Source: Bacteroidales bacterium
GTDB lineage: Bacteria > Bacteroidota > Bacteroidia > Bacteroidales > UBA4181
Length of the DNA: 32,391 bases
Direction of reading: 5' to 3'
Assembly: GCA_031275285.1 (NCBI GenBank)
Contig: JAISOY010000152.1
Location: 1 to 32,391 of the forward strand
Numbering within the stretch: the first letter of the stretch is position 1; each line of letters begins with the position of its first letter. A program made the translations under genes and the position numbers. Below the pieces are notes generated by a model. The model did no database searches, had not been told where the DNA came from, and was given only the letters and a program-made list of their open reading frames with translations. Shown here in pieces: positions 27,492-32,391 of this stretch.

Positions 27492-27695
27492 ATGAATACG
27501 GATCAAAAAAATGCAAAAAGTAAGATCTCGGCTCAGTTCATGAGTGGGGGATCGAGTACGAAGAGCCCTTCCCGTAAAAAAGTGGAAGAAAGTGTAAGAA
27601 TGGGCGGGTATGAAGTGAGTTTCAAATGCAATAAAATAATCAATAAAGAAACTCAAGAGCCTATGTCCGGACACAGCGAGTTCTGGATTGGATAA
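27492..27695 (+). CDS. Small basic protein of unknown family
   Basis: A 67-residue protein that I do not recognise. It is rich in Lys and Ser in the first half (MSGGSSTKSPSRKKVEESVR) and ends in a more ordered segment (YEVSFKCNKI, then SGHSEFWIG). There is no signal peptide or membrane segment, so it should be cytoplasmic. The ATG at 27492 is the only good start. It stands alone: the yebC terminator lies before it and a separate terminator (27779-27819) after it, which argues that it is a real transcription unit on this strand. The opposite strand also has an open frame of similar size (27477-27674), without such support. Coding status is moderately likely. Confidence 0.5.
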   Translation: MNTDQKNAKSKISAQFMSGGSSTKSPSRKKVEESVRMGGYEVSFKCNKIINKETQEPMSGHSEFWIG

Positions 27696-27778
27696 TCAAA
27701 GCTGATTATCTGATAGTTTAAAAGTATTGGCTTCAAATTTAAGATCAATGATTCTATAACAAAAGCCTGATATATCTT

Positions 27779-27819
27779 AAAAAGGAAAATAGGTAGGTTA
27801 TTGCTGTTTTCCTTTTTTT
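27779..27819 (+). terminator. Intrinsic terminator after the small protein gene
   Basis: AAAAAGGAAAA (27779-27789) pairs with TTTTCCTTTTT (27807-27817), an 11-bp stem with a 17-nt loop, and a T7 run ends it. It lies just before the promoter of the AEC transporter. Confidence 0.75.
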
Positions 27820-27862
27820 GTTTTTACATGCTACATGATTTATCCGGAATAGGTAAAAGCAT

Positions 27863-27870
27863 TACCTTTG
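27863..27870 (+). promoter_or_regulatory. -7 element for the AEC transporter gene
   Basis: TACCTTTG matches TAnnTTTG. Transcription would start near 27877, only about 8 nt before the ATG at 27885; this decides against the longer frame that opens at 27801. Confidence 0.55.
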
Positions 27871-27884
27871 TACAAACATTATCC

Positions 27885-28832
27885 ATGGAAAATTTTCTTT
27901 TTTCGATCAATACAGTCGCTCCGCTATTTATTTTAATTTCAGCCGGATACATTGCCCGCCAAATCAATTTCATTTCCGATCAATTTCTTTCTGAAGCCAA
28001 TAAGTTTGTTTTTAAACTTTTACTGCCATTAATGCTGTTTGAAAATATCCGGGTTACATTTCATGGCGAATTTACTAATATTCGTTTGATATTTTCTGCC
28101 CTGATCGGAGTTGCGCTGGTTATTGCCATATCATCATTTGTGGTTCCCTTGTTCGTGAAACGGAACGGACAACGGGGAAGTATGATACAAGGTATTTACC
28201 GAAGTAATTTTCTGATATACGGTATGCCTTTGGCAACAGGGATGTATGGTCAAAGTGCGGCACAATCCATTTCTATGTCGATGGGCATCATGATACCTTT
28301 TTATAATGTAGCGGCAGTCATTATTTTAACTTTTTTCTCGGAAAATCGTAAAAAATCGATTTCAGCTATTGGTCTTCTTAAAGGTATTTTTACGAATCCT
28401 CTTATTTTGGGGTGTCTTGCCGGATTATTGTTCGGGTTGTTGCCTGTTACTATACCGACTGCTATTGAAAAACCGATCTCCGGTCTGGCAGGAGCAGCAT
28501 CTCCTCTTGCTTTGTTTCTGATGGGAGGGGAGTTTAAATTCAGAAGATTAAGTAATAACTTGTATAAAGTAATCTGGGTTACCGTTGCACGTTTGATCAT
28601 TGTTCCGTCTGTTGCCATGGCAGCTTTTATTATGATGGGATTCCGTGAGGTCGATTTAAGTGTGCTATTGTGCATTTTTGCCACGCCGACAGCAGTGAGT
28701 AGTTATATTATGGCCAATAACATGGGATGTGACGGGGAATTGTCCGCCCAGATTGTTGTTTTGACAACTGTTTCATCCAGTTTGACCATTTTCTTTTTCA
28801 TCTTTGCATTAAGGGGTATGGGAGTATTGTAA
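27885..28832 (+). CDS. AEC (auxin efflux carrier) family transporter
   Basis: A 315-residue inner-membrane protein with about ten hydrophobic helices, the size and pattern of AEC family permeases. Family features are the N-terminal PLFILISAGYIARQ segment, FKLLLPLMLF with its proline in a membrane helix, the central loop after about residue 150, and a second half of similar form with FATPTAVSSYIMANNMG near the C-terminus. Bacterial members export or exchange organic acids, such as malate or malonate, but the substrate here is not evident. The chosen start is the ATG at 27885, since the upstream frame would begin inside the previous terminator. It is a single-gene unit. Confidence 0.88.
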   Translation: MENFLFSINTVAPLFILISAGYIARQINFISDQFLSEANKFVFKLLLPLMLFENIRVTFHGEFTNIRLIFSALIGVALVIAISSFVVPLFVKRNGQRGSMIQGIYRSNFLIYGMPLATGMYGQSAAQSISMSMGIMIPFYNVAAVIILTFFSENRKKSISAIGLLKGIFTNPLILGCLAGLLFGLLPVTIPTAIEKPISGLAGAASPLALFLMGGEFKFRRLSNNLYKVIWVTVARLIIVPSVAMAAFIMMGFREVDLSVLLCIFATPTAVSSYIMANNMGCDGELSAQIVVLTTVSSSLTIFFFIFALRGMGVL

Positions 28833-28862
28833 AAAACGTAATATTTAATCCATTATATTTTT

Positions 28863-28870
28863 TACTTTTG
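28863..28870 (+). promoter_or_regulatory. -7 element for the CheR-type gene
   Basis: TACTTTTG matches TAnnTTTG, 48 bp before the start codon. No good -33 element is visible. Confidence 0.4.
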
Positions 28871-28918
28871 CCTTTTTCTAAGAAGTTAAACCATTCATTT
28901 TAATGTGGCATTATTCGT

Positions 28919-29761
28919 ATGAGTGTTACCGATTCTGAGCTTTTACACATTGTCAATATCATTCGTTCGGTATCAAGATATGATTTTTGTAATTACTCCG
29001 AAAAATCTTTAAAACGCCGTTTTTCGAAAGTTTTATTGGATTATCGGATAACTGTGCCTGAATTAGTACACCGGATAAGAACAGAACCAGGTTTTATTGA
29101 AGAGGTGGTGAAGAAAATTACAGTGAATACGACCGAGATGTTTCGTGATCCTCAAACCTGGATTGACTTGAGGGATTCCGTATTGCTGGAACTTTCCCGA
29201 AAAGAACATATCAGCATCTGGCATGCAGGGTGTTCAACAGGGCAGGAAGTGTATTCGATGATTATTCTGCTTAATGAGATGGGTATCCTTGATAAGACAA
29301 GTATATATGCATCGGATCTTAATGCAGATGTTATTGAGATCGCTAAAAAAGGAATATACAAATATAAATTCAATATTAGTTATCTGGATAATTTCGATAA
29401 AGTCATCAGGGCTGATAACAAGGATTATCCGAAGATAGTGAAAGATGTTTCTTACCGGAAATATTTTGAAATAGATCAGATGAAAGATACCATCAGTATC
29501 CATCCTTCCCTATTGAAGGTACCGGTATTTGCCAAGCAAGACCTGGTCAATGATCCTAATATTTTCGATATCAAATTTGATTTGATCTTGTGCCGGAATG
29601 TGATTATTTACTTTAACTATAACCTTCAAAATAAAGTTTTTGATTTGTTTTATAAAAATCTATATGATCATGCTTTTTTACTGCTGGGGGCACATGAGAG
29701 CATACTTGGTCCGTTTTCAACAAAATTTGAGAAAAAGGGTTCTCATTATGAGAAAAGATAA
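28919..29761 (+). CDS. CheR-type protein-glutamate O-methyltransferase
   Basis: A 280-residue CheR family methyltransferase. The N-terminal helical domain (about 1-70) contains the KSLKRRFSKVL segment. The catalytic domain shows VNTTEMFRDP (69-78), the SAM-binding GCSTGQEVYS (104-113; the family usually has GEE), and ILCRNVIIYF (223-232). CheR methylates glutamates of chemoreceptors, yet no receptor, CheB, CheA or flagellar gene is nearby. In non-motile Bacteroidota such CheR proteins occur with CheB and hybrid sensor kinases as general signalling modules. The sequence ends shortly after the CheR core, with no added receptor-binding domain. Family sure, partner unknown. Confidence 0.92.
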   Translation: MSVTDSELLHIVNIIRSVSRYDFCNYSEKSLKRRFSKVLLDYRITVPELVHRIRTEPGFIEEVVKKITVNTTEMFRDPQTWIDLRDSVLLELSRKEHISIWHAGCSTGQEVYSMIILLNEMGILDKTSIYASDLNADVIEIAKKGIYKYKFNISYLDNFDKVIRADNKDYPKIVKDVSYRKYFEIDQMKDTISIHPSLLKVPVFAKQDLVNDPNIFDIKFDLILCRNVIIYFNYNLQNKVFDLFYKNLYDHAFLLLGAHESILGPFSTKFEKKGSHYEKR

Positions 29762-29783
29762 TCAAAAGTATTCGATGAAAAGT

Positions 29784-29803
29784 GAAATGCTTTTGCATTT
29801 TTT
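29784..29803 (+). terminator. Short terminator after the CheR-type gene
   Basis: AAATGC (29785-29790) and GCATTT (29795-29800) form a 6-bp stem with a TTTT loop, followed by TTT and further T-rich sequence. Weak but well placed. Confidence 0.4.
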
Positions 29804-29841
29804 CGTTTTTTTGTTGTGGAAAACTTTTTATGTAAAAGTTG

Positions 29842-29871
29842 TTTGGGTATATTTAGAATGATATATATTTG
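29842..29871 (+). promoter_or_regulatory. Promoter for the small secreted protein and DUF1080 genes
   Basis: TTTG at 29842-29845 and TATATTTG at 29864-29871 are separated by 18 bp. A perfect inverted repeat, AACTTTT / AAAAGTT (29822-29840), ends just before the -33 element and could be an operator. Confidence 0.55.
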
Positions 29872-29938
29872 TCATCATTCTTATTCGCCGTTTAAGCAAT
29901 AAGTAAGTGATTCAATAAAAGTACAAAAGTTCCTTAAT

Positions 29939-30328
29939 ATGAAGAAATTATATTTGTTTTTAGGGTTGGTGCTGGTGTACAGTTTAATGGCACTATCCAT
30001 GAATCATAAGGTTTCGAAAGAAAAATTGAAAGGAAGATGGAGGGTAGAGGTAGCTGAGGCACCTGAAGGGTATCGTGATTATATTGTTGATATCAAAGAT
30101 GTAGAAGGTATATACAAAATTGATATTCTTTTTGTGGAAGCCAATAAAAAAGTAGCCGATCAGGCATTAAGTATCAAGGAAAATAAGATACTGTCCACAA
30201 AAATAAATGTTAGCGGAGAAGAAGTAGAAGTTTCTTTGTGGTCGGAAAAAGAAAATGTCAAAGGAATTGCCGATACTTCGATGGGAAAATTACCCATCGA
30301 GTTTACACGGATACAAGATAACGAATAA
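29939..30328 (+). CDS. Small secreted protein of unknown function
   Basis: A 129-residue protein with an N-terminal hydrophobic signal (about 1-20, KKLYLFLGLVLVYSLMAL) and no lipobox cysteine, so it is probably periplasmic. The mature part is mostly beta-strand-like: KGRWRVEVAEAPEGY, YIVDIKDVEG, YKIDILFVEA, then INVSGEEVEVSLWSE. This resembles a small lipocalin-like or beta-barrel fold, but I do not recognise the family. It ends 28 bp before the two-domain DUF1080 lipoprotein gene, in the same direction and apparently on the same transcript, so it may assist in the same task. Gene likely, function unknown. Confidence 0.7.
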   Translation: MKKLYLFLGLVLVYSLMALSMNHKVSKEKLKGRWRVEVAEAPEGYRDYIVDIKDVEGIYKIDILFVEANKKVADQALSIKENKILSTKINVSGEEVEVSLWSEKENVKGIADTSMGKLPIEFTRIQDNE

Positions 30329-30356
30329 TTTTCCACATAACTTGAACCTAAAACAT

Positions 30357-31613
30357 ATGAAAACAATTAGTTACATTTTTATTGCTGCTGTTTTACTGTC
30401 AGCATGTCAAAGTAAACAAAATACACTCACCGAAGCCGAGAAAAAGGATGGGTGGAAGTTGTTGTTTGATGGAGAGACCCTGAACGGATGGAAAGATTAT
30501 AATGGTAAGACATTGACCCAACCTTGGCATGTAGTGAAGGGATGTATCCAGGCTAAAGGGGAGGGCAGTGATGAAAGCGGTTATATTGTTACCGACAAAC
30601 AGTATGAAAATTTTGAACTTTCCTGGGATTGGAAATTATCGAAAGGTGGTAACAGCGGTATGTTGTATCATGTAGTAGAACGTCCGCAGTTTGCTGTTCC
30701 TTATGTTACCGGCCCTGAATACCAATTGATAGATGAGGAGAATTTCCCTGAACCATTGGAAGAGTGGCAAAAACTGGGTGTGGATTATGCCATGTATTTG
30801 CCTGATAAATCCCTGATGAAAGTGAACCCACAAGGACAATGGAACAATTCCAAGATCGTATTTGATAACGGACATGTGGAACATTGGCTGAATGGTGTAA
30901 AAATACTGGAGTTTGAGGCATGGTCGGATGACTGGCATGTTCGTAAGAACAGTGGAAAATGGACCAACGCTCCTGAGTACGGATTGGCAAAAAAAGGTGT
31001 GATTTGTTTACAGGATCATGGTTATCCGGCTTCATTCCGTAATATAAAAATCAAGGAGCTTCCCAGAAAGACAAAAGAAGTGAATCTCTTCAACGGGGTT
31101 GATCTGAAAGGATGGGAAGTATACGGGACAGAACTTTGGTATGTGAAAGACGGATTACTGGTATGTGAAAGCGGTCCGGATAAAAAATATGGATACCTTG
31201 CTACACGGGATTATTATAATGATTTTGATCTCACAGTGGAATTTAAACAGGAAGCCGATGGAAACTCAGGCGTTTTCATCCGGTCATTTATTGAAAAAGA
31301 TGTAAAAGTAAACGGATGGCAGGTGGAAGTAGCTCCCAAAGGCCACGGTACCGGTGGTATTTATGAATCATACGGGCGCAACTGGCTGATTCAGATTCCT
31401 AAGGAAAAAGAAGAATTCCTGAAAGTAAAGGATTGGAATACGCTTCGCATCAAGGTGCAGGGTGACCAGGTAACTACCTGGCTGAACGGAAATGAGATGG
31501 TTAACCTTAAAGATGAGAAGATTGGCGCCGGACAAGGCCGTATTGCCCTTCAGATACACGATGGCGGAGGTATTAAGGTACTCTGGAGAAATTTGAAATT
31601 GAAAGAACTTTAA
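30357..31613 (+). CDS. Tandem DUF1080 (3-keto-disaccharide hydrolase-like) lipoprotein
   Basis: A 418-residue lipoprotein. The signal peptide ends in LLSAC (Cys17). It has two copies of DUF1080, a concanavalin-like beta-sandwich: about 31-235 (WKLLFDGETLNGW, then GGNSGMLYHV) and about 240-418 (VNLFNGVDLKGW, then DGNSGVFIRS). DUF1080 proteins are annotated as 3-keto-disaccharide hydrolases, and some Bacteroidota members act on 3-keto-glycosides made by Gfo/Idh/MocA-type oxidoreductases. None of these oxidoreductases is nearby. Most family members have one domain; the duplication may mean one active and one binding domain. The ATG at 30357 gives a proper lipoprotein signal, unlike the longer upstream frame. 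A strong terminator follows. Confidence 0.88.
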   Translation: MKTISYIFIAAVLLSACQSKQNTLTEAEKKDGWKLLFDGETLNGWKDYNGKTLTQPWHVVKGCIQAKGEGSDESGYIVTDKQYENFELSWDWKLSKGGNSGMLYHVVERPQFAVPYVTGPEYQLIDEENFPEPLEEWQKLGVDYAMYLPDKSLMKVNPQGQWNNSKIVFDNGHVEHWLNGVKILEFEAWSDDWHVRKNSGKWTNAPEYGLAKKGVICLQDHGYPASFRNIKIKELPRKTKEVNLFNGVDLKGWEVYGTELWYVKDGLLVCESGPDKKYGYLATRDYYNDFDLTVEFKQEADGNSGVFIRSFIEKDVKVNGWQVEVAPKGHGTGGIYESYGRNWLIQIPKEKEEFLKVKDWNTLRIKVQGDQVTTWLNGNEMVNLKDEKIGAGQGRIALQIHDGGGIKVLWRNLKLKEL

Positions 31614-31664
31614 TACATATGTGTTGGATGTACGGAAACTAAACTCCAATACAGATGATTTATT

Positions 31665-31699
31665 ACCTAACAGGTTTTACACCTGTTAGGTTTCTTTTT
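31665..31699 (+). terminator. Intrinsic terminator after the DUF1080 gene
   Basis: ACCTAACAGGT (31665-31675) and ACCTGTTAGGT (31681-31691) form a perfect 11-bp stem with a 5-nt loop, followed by TTCTTTTT (31692-31699). Confidence 0.9.
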
Positions 31700-31713
31700 A
31701 TAAAAGCGATGGT

Positions 31714-32391
31714 ATGGATTATAGTATAAAGGAAGTAGCTCATGTTGTTAATGGGGAATTAACCGGAGACGATGAAATAATGATCAGGCATGTGCTAACA
31801 GACAGCCGTTCATTACTGTATCCTGCAGATACATTATTTTTCGCCATTCCCGGGAAACGAAACGATGGACACCACTATATCATAGATCTATATAGGCAAG
31901 GGGTGCAGTGTTTTGTAATCAGCTATTTTCCGGATAATTACCGGGAAGACCTTCCGAATGCCACGTTTATCCGGGTAAAGCATGTATTACACGCTTTACA
32001 GCAATTGGCCGCACAACACCGGCGTCGTTTCCTGACACCTGTGATCGGTATCACGGGAAGTAATGGAAAGACAGTGGTTAAAGAATGGATATTCCAGGCC
32101 ATCCATCAGGAAAAGAACATTGTCCGTAGCCCTAAAAGCTATAATTCACAGGTTGGCGTTCCGTTATCAGTCTGCTTGATGGATGAGAAACATGATCTGG
32201 CTATTTTTGAAGCAGGTATTTCCCATCCCGGAGAAATGGATCGTTTGCAGGGAATGATCATGCCTGATATCGGTATTTTTACTCATTTGGGTGAAGCACA
32301 TCAGGAAAACTTCGCAACAAAACATGAAAAAGCGCTTGAAAAGTTACAGCTTTTCCGGAAATGCCGCACAGTCATCTATAACCGAGATTGT
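31714..32391 (+). CDS. murF: UDP-N-acetylmuramoyl-tripeptide--D-Ala-D-Ala ligase (MurF), probably fused to alanine racemase (3' partial)
   Basis: The frame opens at the ATG at 31714 and runs without a stop to the window end (226 codons). The N-terminal substrate-binding domain (about 1-85) contains LTDSRSLLYPADTLFFAI, the MurF/MurE uridine-binding pattern. The ATP-binding P-loop GITGSNGKT is at 112-120, followed by RSPKSYNSQVGVPLSV and IFEAGISHPGEMDRLQ, which bind the tripeptide and metal. MurF adds D-Ala-D-Ala to the peptidoglycan precursor in the cytoplasm. The wording of these motifs (GSNGKTxVKEW, FEAGIS, GEAHQENF) is that of the Bacteroidota MurF-Alr fusion, but the racemase half lies outside the window. 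The ATG at 31709 is in a short closed frame and was rejected. Confidence 0.9.
   Translation, partial: MDYSIKEVAHVVNGELTGDDEIMIRHVLTDSRSLLYPADTLFFAIPGKRNDGHHYIIDLYRQGVQCFVISYFPDNYREDLPNATFIRVKHVLHALQQLAAQHRRRFLTPVIGITGSNGKTVVKEWIFQAIHQEKNIVRSPKSYNSQVGVPLSVCLMDEKHDLAIFEAGISHPGEMDRLQGMIMPDIGIFTHLGEAHQENFATKHEKALEKLQLFRKCRTVIYNRDC

Noticed and set aside
27477..27674. A 65-residue minus-strand frame opposite the small protein gene
   Set aside because: No promoter is seen for it, and the terminators on both sides fit a plus-strand unit better; it remains an alternative.

Overview
The window comes from a member of the Bacteroidota, most likely the order Bacteroidales. Evidence: a SusC/SusD pair with downstream surface lipoproteins, many promoters with the Bacteroidota -7 element TAnnTTTG, a murF whose N-terminal half resembles the MurF-alanine racemase fusions of this phylum, and a three-subunit SdhCAB/FrdCAB complex of the Bacteroidota type. 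Housekeeping genes fill the right half, and a glycan-utilisation locus and envelope genes fill the left. No tRNA, rRNA, CRISPR array, transposase or phage gene was found.

Layout. Positions 1-3652 (+): the end of an HExxH membrane protein (DUF3267-like), a Wzx-type flippase that overlaps a Crp/Fnr regulator by an ATGA junction, and a lipoprotein M23 peptidase with a LysM domain. Positions 3802-6226 (+): a BlaI-type repressor and an M56 BlaR1-type membrane peptidase carrying two C-terminal TonB domains, closed by a bidirectional terminator. Positions 6261-16625 (-): a five-gene SusCD-type locus (susC, susD, a DUF4959/5126/5000 lipoprotein, a DUF4998 lipoprotein and a sialidase-fold lipoprotein). 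Positions 16626-17621: a 1-kb AT-rich intergenic region with a perfect 40-bp palindrome, a (CT)15 microsatellite and two facing promoter-like sequences.

Positions 17622-20456 (-): dnaJ, grpE and a CPBP membrane protease. Positions 20523-21678 (+): dusB with its own promoter and a strong terminator. Positions 21733-25694 (-): the sdhC-sdhA-sdhB operon, interrupted between sdhA and sdhB by a four-helix-bundle (S23/IVP) gene flanked by short repeats. Positions 25817-31613 (+): a class I glutamine amidotransferase, YebC, a small unknown protein with its own terminator, an AEC transporter, an orphan CheR methyltransferase, a small secreted protein and a two-domain DUF1080 lipoprotein. Position 31714 to the end (+): the start of murF.

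How the genes work together. The Sus-type proteins should bind a glycan at the cell surface and import it through the SusC TonB-dependent porin, with the sialidase-fold lipoprotein as the only candidate enzyme. SdhCAB links succinate/fumarate to the menaquinone pool. DnaJ and GrpE are the co-chaperones of DnaK. BlaI and BlaR1 form a self-contained envelope sensing switch. The most unusual places are the IVP gene inside sdhCAB and the microsatellite/palindrome region upstream of susC.
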